From contig JADQAV010000071.1 in assembly GCA_019775845.1 (NCBI GenBank), positions 1-56,473 of the forward strand: DNA of 56,473 nucleotides. The letters are read 5' to 3'. The notes under the pieces are model-generated. The model had not been told where the DNA came from, did no database searches, and was given only the letters and a program-made list of their open reading frames with translations. Position numbers and translations under genes: made by a program. Below, in pieces: positions 20,009 through 31,579 of this stretch. The DNA comes from Myrmaecium sp. VS I D KN 1. Lineage: Eukaryota > Ascomycota > Dothideomycetes > Valsariales > Valsariaceae. The stretch's first letter is position 1, and each line of letters opens with the position of its first letter.

Positions 20009-21099
20009 TTAACCCCGCACGGAGTTAAAGGGGTATGTCTCCGATTCATCCTCCACATCATCGAGCTCAAAATCCCTAGCGCTCTGGATTCTCTCCTCTT
20101 CATCCTTGAGCTTTCCAAAACCGTTTATGTCCGCAAGATTGGAATACGGAACGTCGCACTTCGCGGACCTGAGCGGAGGGAAGTAGCGGCGGTACGTAAA
20201 GTATGCAACGAAGAAACCCAGCAGTGAGCCGATGGTGACATCGTACACATCGTGTCGATAATCCTCGCAGCGCGAGATGGCTATGAGTGAAGCGGCCAGC
20301 AAAGGTGCAAGGGCAAGCAATGCCCTTGCAAGGTCAGTCCTGGGACGGAATACGTGGCACTGGCCGGCAATGAACAAAGCAAGATATCCAAGGCCGCTGA
20401 ACGCGAAGCTAGAATGTCCACTTGGGAAGCTTCTCCACCCGTCGTGTAGACGATGGTGATCGGTCTCAGTGCACACTTCGAAGGTCAGAAGCTGATGCTC
20501 TGGCGTTCCCGCTTCCTATTGCTGGTTTAGCACCTTTGATCAAACCAAAGTCCCGAGATGCTTACTGGTTTACAACGAGCGATGAGATCAGGGCGCGGCC
20601 GTCCCACGGCGTTCTTGATGACATCCGTGATAAAGGATGTAAGAATGAGGCTGCAGGTGTATGAGTATGAGGCGATTTTCTCCTTGATCAAGGTGTACAC
20701 ACCTGATTGCAAACCCCAGTATGGTCACATGAGCTTTGTGCGGTCCGGGACGGAACAGCACAGCCCACAGTATCAAGATCACAAGCGGCACGGCTCCGGC
20801 GTATATAAATAGCCAAGCTGGGATGTGTGAGCTGGTTTCTCCCGTTGCGCATCAACATCGTTCTTACAGACTGGCACCCGTTCGACCTCCGCATGAGGAA
20901 ATTGTATCGCCAGGTTGTCCAAAGAAAACATGCGGTGGAAGGGTTCAACGAAGAATTGTACCTGGACACGTTCAGCCTGATATAGCGGAAGGCGAGTGTT
21001 CAGGAGACGACATACGAGCATATAAGCGACTAGGAGTAAGACAAGGCCGAGGTAGTCAGAAGCATAGGAGCGCTGGAAGAGATCCGTCAGCTTTAGCAT
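20009..21099 (-). CDS. PAP2-family lipid phosphate phosphatase (DPP1/LPP1-like)
   Basis: Five exons on the minus strand, 21016-21099, 20868-20961, 20703-20817, 20566-20650 and 20009-20515, join in phase to 294 residues. The PAP2 signature is complete: motif 1 K110...R117-P118 (KNAVGRPRP), motif 2 PSGH at 157-160 with catalytic H160, and motif 3 S207-R208...H214...D218. Several hydrophobic helices surround these (for example LGLVLLLVAYMLV and WLFIYAGAVPLVILILWAVL), fitting a six-helix membrane enzyme. Such enzymes dephosphorylate diacylglycerol pyrophosphate, phosphatidate and lysophosphatidate at vacuolar or ER membranes. The C-terminal 60 residues are a cytosolic acidic tail. It is transcribed away from MED7 across a 459-bp shared upstream region. 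Confidence 0.9.
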
Positions 21100-21558
21100 C
21101 TTCCGGCGCAGTTCTCAGTGTGCTTGACGGTACCTGCCAGAACCTGGATACCGCACCGGCGAACCCAGGCTCTTGTGCGCTGCTCTTACGCCGATCGCCC
21201 TGCCGAGCCTGGCCTGGCATGGTGGAAACGGAGTTATTGTTCAAATGAGGGTGCAGATGGCAGGTTCAGGAGGTCATTTCGAAGGATAGGAGTAGAGTAC
21301 TAGGAGTTTACTTGTGCTCGGCGGCGCGAAGTGGCATGCGAGTAACAGATGTATGCACAACATTGCCCCAGGGACCTCGCGGACTGATTGCCGAGATCCC
21401 CGAGCTTTGAGTGGCCCAAGCTCGGCGACCCGACAACCAAATCTCACCTGTTCGCGCTCGCGTCTCATAGCTGCACTTCTTTGCGGCAGCAATACGTTGG
21501 ATGATAACGCGGAGAAGCTAGAGCCCCAAGGCACCAATCGTCCTTACCACGATACGCA
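21100..21558. promoter_or_regulatory. Divergent upstream region of lipid phosphatase and MED7
   Basis: The 459 bp between the two divergent ATGs must hold both promoters. No TATA box or known site stands out. Assignment rests on gene orientation only. Confidence 0.45.
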
Positions 21559-22374
21559 ATGGAGGACGGCGACGACGCGCCGAAGTCGTTCTTCCCCGGC
21601 CCTCCGCCATTCTACAAGGACTTCACCGCCGCGAACCTCGAGCGACTGAAGGCGATCAAGGAGGAAGCCAAGGCAGCCCGGCAGCTGGACGGACCGGATG
21701 ATGATGTTACCTTACTGCAGAGCCTCGATGTGCCTGCGGAGCTCAAGAACCTCGTGCCGCCAGAACCGCCGGCGGACGGCACATATAGAACGTTTGGGGA
21801 GATCTGGGATGTAAGTCCTCTTGGTCCACACATCCCCGTGAATGCAAGCGCTGATATCCCTTAGCTGAACGAGCACCTCCCCGCATTGAAAGAGATGGGG
21901 GTGGAGCAGCTCTTCCCCGACCCGCCCGAGGACGAAGTCGGCGACTCCAAGTCCGGATGGACGCTCGACCGCGCGTTCATGCTTAACAAGCTGGCCAAGT
22001 CCATCCTCGTGAACTTCCTCGAGCTCGTCGGCGTGCTCTCCGTCAACCCGACCGAATACGTGGCGAAGATCGACGATTTCAGCACGCTGTTCCTCAATGC
22101 GCATCACTTGATCAACGACTACCGGCCGCACGAAGCGCGCGAGACGCTCATCCATATGATGGAGGATCAGCTGGAGCAGAAGCGCGCGGAAATCAAAGGC
22201 GTGAAGCGGATGAAGGAGAAGATTAGGAACTTGATGGCTGAGCTTAAGAGCCAGGGCGCTGATGCTCGTGGCAGAAAGGCCACGGCACCGGATGTTCTGG
22301 GCACTGCGGGAAATACGAGCAAGCCTCAAGTGCCGAACCCATTTCAGGTTCTGGATGAGGAGCTTGATACTTGA
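21559..22374 (+). CDS. MED7: Mediator complex subunit 7
   Basis: Two exons, 21559-21810 and 21865-22374, join in phase 0 (GTAAGT/TAG) to 253 residues. The N-terminus has the conserved FFPGPPPFYKDFT, followed by VPPEPPADGTYRTFGEIWD; the second exon has a helical region with LNKLAKSILVNFLELVGVLS and HHLINDYRPHEARETLIHMM. These are hallmarks of Med7, a middle-module subunit of Mediator. Med7 pairs with Med21 through its C-terminal coiled coil and with Med31 through its N-terminal proline-rich segment, linking activators to RNA polymerase II in the nucleus. Length and domain order are normal. A short disordered tail (about 225-253) ends the protein. Confidence 0.95.
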
Positions 22375-24401
22375 CGACTGTGCGATCCGCATCTCGAACC
22401 TAAGCCTCGCTCAGCCTGGCTTGCGGTGGGCTCATGCTGGACTCTTTTGGAGAGACACGTTGGGCATCAAGACGAGCACATACGTTGTCTAGACAGTCCG
22501 CTCTACCGTATATTGGGACCGTTCCTCCACTTGAAGCATCCGCAGTAATGACAGCCGTCAGCGCACAGGCCCAGCCATACCGTCTCGACAAACCGCGTTA
22601 CTAAAAGAGTGGACTTTATCCAGGCCCCTTCCGCTGGGTAATTTATTTTGACCTAAACCTCTGGGATATCACATTTTGGTCTACGTTGTTTGAGGCCTGT
22701 AGACCAGCTGACGGGTCACAAGGCGACACTCCCATTGGATAGATGACCTCCAGCGCTACCACTCCCGCGGCACGACATGTGAAGAACGACAGCACGAGCG
22801 CGGGAAGACGTAAGGAAAGGGCGCGGCGTGAAATCGGAGCTTGCGAAGGCTCGCAACGACAGACATCAGGGAGCTAGGGGGTCATCGACTGCTCTTATAA
22901 ATGGGCTTCGACTGGAGGTAAAGGAGGTCAAGGCAGGAGACGAGAGGAACCGGGTTTGCTCGGCTGGGTAGAAGGAGCTGAGGACAGGAAAGAGACGAGC
23001 ACCATTTCTGACTATGGTCATGGAGTCTGCTGCCACGGATGACGCCTGGTCGACGTGGTATCTGGCACGTAACAAGTATGACATGTGGTTAAGATCAGAT
23101 AACGAGCCATGTAGAGACCATATGTAATCTCATTGTCACCTATCAAACCGCCCTTTTCAACTTCGTTACAATGGTTTCGCTGCTTGCTTCCCGCTCGCTC
23201 GCCGGTCTCGCTTCCGAAGAACCAATCGGTGACTATCGCTCTCCTTTGTGACGATCAAAGAAACTCCCCGGTTGCGGGGGGAACAAGTGGCCGAGACATG
23301 CGATGGCTGGCTGAGTCAGTGCAGAGTAGTACAATGTCATCTCCGTATAAGATCTGGAGCATCTATGACTCTTCCATTCGCCTTCCCTCAAGGTATAGGT
23401 ATACATGTACATCTCTCTGTCTCTCTCTCTCCGCTTACGGAGGGAAGGGGGCGAAGGAGGTGGGGGAGGCAGTGCTCCGCGCGATCGCTGTAGTTTCTCG
23501 CACGCCATCGGGGCCTGGCATGTAGGAATTCTCTAGGCGATGCGCCGGCGGGTTGGGGTATTATGTGAACCAAACCCCCTTAACTTGACCTTTTCACTGT
23601 TATGGGACCGTGTATTGTTGCAGGCAGTGAGGTTTAGTAGATAGAGCATTCTGCACCGAATGCGGCTTTGTTCGTGATGAAGCGTTGAAAGATTATTGAC
23701 TGCTTTCATGCAGGTCGATGGGAACTTTAGGTAAAGAAATACGACTATCACCGCCGGCGTGCGCGAACGCTCCGATGCCGAATGGCAGACTATGGCGTGC
23801 AGATGCATGGGCAGCATGGCAGATGCAACCGCACGCCCATCTCGCTTCCGCCCCCTCGCCCGTTAACTCCGCCCGAACCTGGCCGTCCCTCCCTCCCTCC
23901 CCTCCACTCCCAGCTAAAAACTGAAAGCTAGCGACCCTTGTTCGGGGCGGATGCCGCCGCTATTTCTAATAAAGAGAGGAGGCATCCAACCGTCGGGGTA
24001 TTTCTCCCCCCTCCCTTATCCTCCGGCCGTCACCTAAGTTGTCGTCCTCCCCAACCGTCCTCTTTTCTCCGCCATCATGTCGTGTCCGAACCCGATCGTG
24101 ATCCCTTGACAAGAAACGAGGCGCATCTCCTTTGTGTGTCGTCGTCGAGATCGACTCGTCATCCATCTAGCACCCTGGATCCGCGCTTATCACCGATCTC
24201 CCCCCCCTCCTCCCCCCACGAGCGAAAAAGATCGACGCGGCCTAGAATCGTCGGGTTGCCTCAATTGCATATTCCCCAGCGACTCCCACGAACGCGCGCT
24301 CGTCCGCTGTGCTCCAGCAATCGTCTTCTACAAACGTATCCTGTCATACTTGGTTCCATCGCAGTCAGGCCGATTGAGAGAGAAGAAGAACAACAACGAG
24401 A
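22375..24401. other. 2-kb spacer: MED7 3' flank and SIS-gene promoter
   Basis: No gene is supported. A TTATAAAT string at about 22894-22901 looks like a TATA box but no good coding frame follows it. A CT/TC run occurs near 23409-23432, and pyrimidine-rich tracts near 23886-23910 and 24198-24220 precede the sugar-isomerase ATG. A tRNA-like look near 23620-23690 does not fold properly. Confidence 0.4.
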
Positions 24402-25359
24402 ATGGCCTCCCCGGAGCCCTGCCTCAAGCGCAAACGCTCCGCCGCCGGCCCGCCGCTCACCCCGCCGCTGACGGCCGAGGACAGCGCGAGCGGGAGCTAC
24501 AACCGCGGCACCCTCTCGCGCGCCGTCCACGTCCTCTCCACCGAGGCCGCCGCCCTCTCCCACATCACCATGCTCTACCAGACCGACCCGATCGCGCGCC
24601 GCGGCCTCGTCCGCGCCGTCGACGCCGTCGCCGCCGCCCACGAGGCCGGCGGCAAGCTGGTCGTCTGCGGCGTCGGCAAGAGCGGCCTTGTCGGCCGCAA
24701 GACGGTGGCCACGATGAAGAGCCTGGGGCTGGGCGCGAGCTTCATGCACGCGGGGGAGGCGCTGCACGGGGATCTGGGAGACGTTAGAAGGGTGAGTGCG
24801 GTTTGCCGCTGCCCTTCTTCAACATGACCAGGCTTTACTGACGAGAACGTTGTGTCTTGCGTGCCAGAACGACGCCGTCCTCCTCATCACCTTCTCAGGC
24901 AAGACGCCGGAACTGCTCGCCCTGCTCCCGCACCTGCCTGCCCACAGCCCCGTCCTCGTCCTCACCGCGCACACCGCCGAGCAAACCTGCCGCCTCTTCG
25001 ATGACCGACCCGACGCCATCCTGCTGCCGGCGCCCATCCACGAGGCCGAAGAGAAAAGCTTCGGCGTCAGCGCGCCGACGACCAGCACCACGGTCGCCAT
25101 CGCGCTGGGCGACATGCTCGCCATCACTGCTGCGGAGGCCGTGCACCGGTGCGAGGAGCGCGCCCGCACCGTCTTCCATCGGAATCATCCTGGCGGTGCG
25201 ATTGGGGAGAAGGTCAGACGGGAGGAGAAAGAGGAGGAAGAAGGAGCCAAAGACGAGAGAGACCTGCACGGGGAAGACCGGGCGTCGGAGCTAGTGCAGG
25301 TGCGGGAGTGGGAGCGGGAGCATGAGACGCCTCGGAAGAGGGAGAAAATCGAGAGATGA
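24402..25359 (+). CDS. SIS-domain sugar-phosphate isomerase, KpsF/GutQ-like
   Basis: Two exons, 24402-24791 and 24868-25359, join in phase 0 (GTGAGT/CAG) to 293 residues. One SIS domain covers about residues 35-240. It shows VCGVGKSGLVGRK (K93 in the GxGKSG loop), then GASFMHAGEALHGDLGDV, ITFSGKTPELLALL, APTTSTTVAIALGDMLA and FHRNHPGGAIGEKV. This order is that of bacterial arabinose-5-phosphate isomerases (KdsD/KpsF/GutQ), which interconvert ribulose-5-phosphate and arabinose-5-phosphate. The tandem CBS domains of the bacterial enzymes are missing, replaced by a highly charged Glu/Arg/Lys tail of about 45 residues. Fungi make no Kdo-lipopolysaccharide, so the physiological product is unclear; a pentose- or polyol-phosphate role is inference. 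Confidence 0.87.
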
Positions 25360-26198
25360 GGAGTCTTTTTCTCTTTTCTCTTTCTCTTCTTGCGACTGCA
25401 TTCTTACCTCCCATGGGAGGTTCTTCAAGCAAGCGACTCCCCATTCCTCCTGTCTCCGCCTGACACCGCATTCGCGCAGAATCCTTCCAGTCGGAAGGAT
25501 CTCTTGACATGTTTCTTCCTCACTTCTCATCTTCAAGCCCCGTCGTTTCCGTGCCGATACCCCATGGTCGGTTAAAGAGGCGTTGTAGGTCGGGCACACT
25601 CCCGCTACCCTCCTTTCGACTTGCACGTTCCCGACGCTCTGGGTTTTATTTTATTTATTTATTTTTTTTATATTTTTTTTCCCTCCCTTTCTTTGTGTGG
25701 CTTTTTGATTTCACCATTAGCGTTTGTTCGCTTGCTTTTGTCTGGATCTTTCGTCGGTATCGAGGATGCAAGAGGAAGGGAGTGCATGCGGGCTCCGCCC
25801 CGAATTGTCGCGACGCTCGCCGTCTCCTGTGATTCTGCGAACCGACAACCCTCTCGCGCTGTTCACACTGTGGGATGATTAGATGAGGTTCAGACTGTAC
25901 ATATTGTTGTGCATACACGAGAAGACATGCAGCCCTTCTTTTACGGAGGGAAGGAAATGATGATGTACATAGCATACACATACATACAATCCATCGAAAC
26001 GAAGATACAACCACGTCCATGGAATGGCGGCGAAACCGACACGGCTGCGTGTGTTTGCGGTGATTGAGTGAAGAAAGAAAATCGATGAAGAGGCAAGGGA
26101 TGGGTATATAACGCCGGAGGTGTAGGATGCGAAAAGAAACAGAAGGAGAACGTGAAAAATGATGTGAACCAGCCGAACGATCGCTTCGCGTCCGATGA
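25360..26198. other. Convergent spacer with T-rich tract
   Basis: This is the 3' flank of both neighbours. A T-rich tract (TTTTATTTTATTTATTTATT-like) at about 25647-25680 may serve 3'-end formation of the plus-strand gene. No gene is seen. Confidence 0.45.
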
Positions 26199-27371
26199 TC
26201 AATCCGAATCGGAGGCGTACGCGCCCAGCAGGCCCGGGAGCGCGGTCGCTGGAGCGGCGGGGGGTGCTGGGGATGATGATGCCACGGTGACGGTGGCCAC
26301 CGGTGTGGCATGCGCCGCCGGCGGTGGTGGTGCCGGCGGGGTATCTGGAGGCCTTGAAGAGGAGGACCCTTCCTCCGTCGCTTCCGCTTCCGTCTCCTCG
26401 TTTCTCTTCCGCTTGATGCCCAGGTTAAGCTTCCCACTAACGCGGCGGTCGTGATCGAGGAAGGGGTCGGTGGCCAGGCGGGTGTTGCGGGCCAGGCTCC
26501 GTCGCAGCGCCGCGAACGCCTTCTCCCGCTCGTGTTGCTTCTTCAGCTTGCCCTTCCGCCTCGTCTCGCGCTCCGTCTTTCTCTTCTCCTCATCCTTCTC
26601 CTCCACTGCCTCGTCTGCCTCGAACAGGCCCCGCCCCAGAACCCGACGCATCCCTTCCTCCTCCCCCACCACCCCAAATTCAACTCCCTTCGCCCTCACC
26701 ACATCCCCCTCCACCTCATCCAGCACCTCCACGCCAAGCCCGAATCGCTCCTGGATCCCCTCCCTCTCCGCCTCCCGCTCCACCGCCTTCTTCCGCTCCA
26801 CCCGTGCGCCCCGCCTCAGCTTGCGATTCAACTCATACGGATCCGCCCACTTCCGCTCGCTCTCCCGCCGCAGCAGCTCCAACCGCTCCGCCCTCTCCCC
26901 CAGCACAACCCGCTCCTCCTTCTTCCCCTCCAACGCCGCCATCGCATCGCTCCGCCTGCGCTCGCGCTCCTCCTCGCTCAGCACCGGCAACCCGCCCTCC
27001 ATCTCCCGCACCTCCGGGGCACCGTAGTCGCGCGCCCGCCCGCCCGCCGCGACCACGTACCGGGTGCGCGCGGGGTCGGTCCGGATGCGGACGGTGCCGC
27101 CGCAGAAGTGCCGCACCGCGAACTCCCACACCGGCGTCGAGTGGTACGCGCCCACCCGCGTCTTCACCGCGTCGAACCGGACCCCGGCCGGGATCAGCGT
27201 CGGCGCGGCCCCGGGCCCCGCCCGCGCCGCGCACGTCTCGCACCACACCGCCATCGGCAGCGCGAACCGCACCGTCGGCTGCTTCGGGAGCGTGCGGGTC
27301 GTGTTGAAGCGGGGGGCGGCATCGTCCGAGGACGGGGGCGGGTAGTACCGCCCCATGTTGAAGCCTTGCAT
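26199..27371 (-). CDS. SAF4: Pre-mRNA splicing factor of the CWC16 family (Saf4/CCDC130-like)
   Basis: A single-exon frame of 390 residues starts at ATG 27371. The start MQGFNMGRYYPP and the block RFALPMAVWCETC, VKTRVGAYHSTPVWEF and RIRTDPARTRYVV are typical of the CWC16 family. The family contains Yju2/CCDC94 and Saf4/CCDC130, which bind the catalytic spliceosome near the 5' splice site and branch helix. The MQGFNMGRY start points to the Saf4/CCDC130 branch. The middle third is a long charged Arg/Glu coiled region (about 130-310) and the tail is Ala/Pro/Ser-rich. Two oddities: a short insertion after the first CxxC and only one clear Cys in the second zinc half-site (RHFCGG). The gene is in the nucleus-encoded core set and diverges from phospholipase B. 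Confidence 0.85.
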   Translation of the reverse strand: MQGFNMGRYYPPPSSDDAAPRFNTTRTLPKQPTVRFALPMAVWCETCAARAGPGAAPTLIPAGVRFDAVKTRVGAYHSTPVWEFAVRHFCGGTVRIRTDPARTRYVVAAGGRARDYGAPEVREMEGGLPVLSEEERERRRSDAMAALEGKKEERVVLGERAERLELLRRESERKWADPYELNRKLRRGARVERKKAVEREAEREGIQERFGLGVEVLDEVEGDVVRAKGVEFGVVGEEEGMRRVLGRGLFEADEAVEEKDEEKRKTERETRRKGKLKKQHEREKAFAALRRSLARNTRLATDPFLDHDRRVSGKLNLGIKRKRNEETEAEATEEGSSSSRPPDTPPAPPPPAAHATPVATVTVASSSPAPPAAPATALPGLLGAYASDSD

Positions 27372-29484
27372 GGCGGCGGCGTTCTTGTTGTTGTCCTTGT
27401 ATTTGTTGAGATGGTGTGGTTCTGGTGATGGTTGTAGGAGTAGGAATAGGAGCGGAGCGGTTGCGACTCGTGTTGATGGGCCGCTTTTGTGTTTCCTTCT
27501 TCCTGGTTTCTTCTTTCGTCCGATGTACTTCCTCTAGATTCTGTATTGCATGCGTGCACGCTTCATCCCAAAGGATATGGCTGATCGTCACTATTCTCTT
27601 TCCTTCTCTTTCTCCTCCTCTTCCTCGTCGTTCGTCGAGCCCTCACGAAAGGTGACGGTAGAGGTCGATGAGGCGACAGGGGTATCGGCGCCAAGAATGT
27701 ACAAGCGCCTGGAAGGTGGAAGGTTGATCTTGCTTACATAAGCTCAGCGTCATCCTTTGGCTGGGCGCTCAGTGTTATAGCCTTGCAGCCTTGCGGTTTC
27801 GGCCGAACGCGAGGGAAGCCTTGAAGTCGGAACCTGCCGTCGGAACCAGGTCGCGTCCACTATCCGATCTTCTCTCCCCCACCTCGGGCAGCCCGCTCAG
27901 GGATGTGCGCGACGTTCAGATCGGTTTCCTTCAGTTTCTGCGCTTGCGTACCACTCCAGTAGCACTGCACTCCAATCAGGGAACACAACCACGTGTGCTG
28001 GGGATGAATCACGCCCGCTGCCTGCTTAGATACCTCACGCTCGTCCCGGAGCTTCCCTCAGGCACCACGCATCAAGACGGTCTCTGCTGAGCGGATGAAA
28101 GGATTCACGCATGCGCCATCTTCGGCACCACGTCAATGCCTTGTCCCCGTGAAGGAGTTATGCTCTTCCTCCTTCGCATCCTTCGGTCCAGTTGTCGTTT
28201 CAAAGCAGGCCAAGCGAGGAGCAAGAAACAAAAAACGGCCGGATCGTGTCTACAGAGAGATCTCAAGGCTACGCCGTGCTATGCCGTCAGGACGGATTGC
28301 ATAGGTACTTGTCAGAAGATGGGCGCAGCGCGAAATCTCCAATAAGCTGACGCTAGATTCGGAGTTTCCTCGTCAGCCTGCTTTCTTGTGATGTTCTTCG
28401 GAGACAGGTTATTGGGCGCGGCGTGCCAGTGGGATGATATCATCATCCGCAGTCTAATCGGTTCGGTCAGAGCCTACAAAGCTTGCTCGTCGTCCGATGA
28501 TTCTGCGTCTGATACTTGAATATGTTTCTTCTCTAGCGGTCTGTCTTGTGAAGGATGCCAGGACGACTCGAGTGATTGCTCCGACGGGATCTCCTCTAGC
28601 CTTATAGAGAGCGAAGGGAAGAAAGCCTCGAATCCTCCCTGCATTGCGCTTGTCCTTCGTATTCGGGATTATCAACATGGCAGGCAGGCAGGCAGGTGTG
28701 TGGGGAACTTCACGGCCGCGGAACGAATCCCTACGGACGCATCAGCTCGCGGTGGTGGCTTCGGATGATCGAGTGCCGCCCCCGCCACTGCCGTCGCTTG
28801 CCCACTTTGGCGAGATGGGCGACGGGCAGACGGCCTGGCGCGTTACCGAAATCGGTGGGATTCCAGGTCGTGCAACCGCCTCAGCAAGCACGCAGGTCGC
28901 GCAACCGCTCAGGCACAAATCCCCACGTCGTGTGCCCTGCTGGCTTCAGACGGTCGTCCGACCATCGATATCGATGCGGTGTGACGGACGCTATAAATAT
29001 CAAGCAGAGCCTCATCCTTCAGGCTCCTTTAAAGATCCGTCAGCACCGCGGTAGGTACATCTTGGAGTAGGAGGGCATGTAGTAGTTGAGAGGGCGAGCT
29101 GAGATCTTCCCCAGGGTCTCGTCGGCGGTAGGGCCGAGAGGAGGTCAACGTCATTCCTCTGAGCTGAAGAGGTCGGAAAGGGAGGGCAAGGGCGGGTGCT
29201 GAGTGGACGCAACGTGGGGCCTGGGAGGCATGGCGCAGCCCGGCCGGCGGTATCATCCATTTCCACTGCCTCCCATGCCGGACAGCGCGGCTTGGCTGGG
29301 GCCCGGGGTTTTATTAGGACCGCCGCTCCGTCACCGGTCGTAGGTAGGCGTAGGTAACTCGGTCAGCTAACGTCCGGTCAGGTAGTGGGTTGCTCTTATA
29401 ACAGGTTGATGTCCGACATCCTTGGAGTATCTCTACCACCTGGAACCCTTTCACCTTGTCACTCCGCTGCCTGAGCCGTCCACG
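27372..29484. other. 2.1-kb divergent spacer between SAF4 and phospholipase B
   Basis: Holds the promoters of both genes. CTATAAATAT at 28991-29000 is a good TATA-like string, but it lies about 485 bp before the phospholipase ATG; a weaker TTATAAC lies near 29396-29402, about 90 bp before the ATG. A (GCAG)4-type run is at 28681-28694. Frames in this stretch are short and show no family resemblance. Confidence 0.4.
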
Positions 29485-31579
29485 ATGAAGGTTTCTGCAC
29501 TGTTGACGACAGGCTTGCTCGTCGTAGGAAGCACCGGTACGCCTCGCTCTCGCCCCGACGCATTTGCAACGACCGTTCCTGGCCTTCAGCAGGACAACTG
29601 ACCGTTTCCGCCAGCTTCCGTGATCCAGCAGGCTGCCCATCATGCTGTCGCCGACGCGATCAGACGAGGCTACCTGGAGCAGCGCGCTAGCCCAGAGGCC
29701 CCGGATGGGTACGCCCCCGCGAAAGTGTCCTGCCCCAGCACTCGCCCGACCATCCGGAATGCGACCGCCCTGTCGAGTGAGGAGACGACATGGCTGGAGA
29801 AGCGCAGGAACAACACCGTCACCCCGCTGAAGGAGCTCCTGACCCGTCTGAACATCACCGACTTTGACGCCGAGACGTACATCACCAACAACCAGAACAA
29901 TGCCTCCGCTTTACCCAACATCGGTATTGCCTTCTCCGGCGGCGGCTATCGAGCTCTCATGAACGGCGCCGGTGCGCTGGCGGCCTTTGACTCGCGCACG
30001 CCCAACTCCACCAACTCCGGCCATATCGGCGGCTTGCTGCAGAGCGCCACCTACATTGCCGGATTATCGGGTGGGAGCTGGTTGGTGGGCAGTATCTATG
30101 TGAACAACTTTACCAGCGTCCAGGCGATCATGGATACCAAATCGAGCGAATCCTCCCTCTGGCAATTCGCGAACAGCATCTTGGAGGGCCCTGACACTGG
30201 TGGAATCCAGATTCTCTCCACCGCAGAGTATTGGAAAAACTTGTACTCGACCGTTGATGCGAAGGTCAACGCTGGTTTTGATACTTCCTTGACGGACTAC
30301 TGGTCGCGTGCTTTGTCTTTCCAGCTGGTGAATGCAACCGATGGCGGTCCAAGTAAGCTATAAATACCTCATCCTCTCGAAACATTGCTGATCATGACAA
30401 GGCTACACCTGGTCGTCCATCGCCGATGACACTGATTTCTCGAACGCTACCGCTCCCATGCCCATCATTGTCGCTGATGGCCGTGCTCCTGGAGAGACTA
30501 TCATTTCCATCAACACCACGAACTTCGAGATCAACCCCTGGGAGTTTGGCAGCTTCGATTTGAGCGTTCATGCCTTCGCGCCTCTGAAGTATGTCGGCTC
30601 CACATTCAGCGAAGGCAAGATTTTCAGCAACGAGAGCTGCTACCGTGGATTCGACAACGCTGCTTTTGTTATGGGCACTTCCAGTACGCTGTTCAACCAG
30701 TTCCTGTTGAACCTCAACTCCACCGATGTTCCCTCCGTCTTGAAGACCGCCATCCAGGACATCCTTGAGGATCTCAGCGAGAGCGACAATGATATCTCTT
30801 CCTGGACACCAAACCCATTTTATTACTTCAACAATGCCACCGACCCCGGCGCTCACAGCAGGAGTCTGACGCTCGTCGACGGTGGCGAGGATCTCCAGAA
30901 CATTCCTTTGCACCCCCTGCTCGAGGCCCGCCGCGCCGTCGATGTCGTTTTCGCCGTCGACTCTTCCGCGGACACGGTCATCACCGAAGCCGCCAACTGG
31001 CCCAACGGCACCGCCCTCGTCGCCACCTACGAGCGCGCCGTCTCGAGCAACCTCGACAACGCCAACACCACCTTCCCCGCCGTCCCAGACCAAAACACCT
31101 TCGTCAACCTCGGCCTCAACAGCCGGCCCACCTTCTTCGGCTGCAACGCCTCCAACACCTCCAGCGTGACCCCGCTGATCGTCTACATCCCCAACTCCCC
31201 CTACGTCTACTACTCCAACGTCTCCACCTACACGCTCTCCTACACCAACAGCGAGCGCAACGCCATCATCGAGAACGGCTACGACGTGGCGACGATGGGC
31301 AACGGCACCGTCGACGCCAACTGGCCCGCCTGCGTGGGCTGCGCCATCATGAGCCGCGCCTGGGATCGCGCGGGTGCCACCGTCCCCTCCGTCTGCCAGA
31401 CCTGCTTCGACACGTACTGCTGGAATGGCACGGTGAATTCGACCACGCCGGATCCGCCGTACGTGCCGACGACCATCCTGGGCGAGCTGAATAGCACCAG
31501 CGCGGGTGTGCTGACGGCGCCGACGAATCCGTTTGCGCTGGGTGTGGCGGCGGTTGTGGGTGCGATGTTGATGATTTAA
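29485..31579 (+). CDS. Lysophospholipase / phospholipase B, secreted and GPI-anchored
   Basis: Three exons, 29485-29536, 29615-30352 and 30402-31579, join in phase to 655 residues. The first exon encodes a signal peptide ([17 protein letters not shown]). The cPLA2-type catalytic core follows: [15 protein letters not shown] supplies the oxyanion loop, GLSGGSW the nucleophile S169, and [12 protein letters not shown] the catalytic Asp at about D423. Many N-x-S/T sites mark a heavily glycosylated secreted enzyme. The C-terminus, Ser/Thr-rich then hydrophobic ([17 protein letters not shown]), is a GPI-anchor signal. The enzyme removes acyl chains from phospholipids and lysophospholipids outside the plasma membrane, in nutrition and membrane remodelling. 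Related fungi usually have several paralogues; which one this is cannot be told. Confidence 0.94.

Noticed and set aside
23620-23690. tRNA-like segment with a GCATT/AATGC stem
   Set aside because: The loop has eight bases, the B-box is poor and no acceptor stem can be paired.
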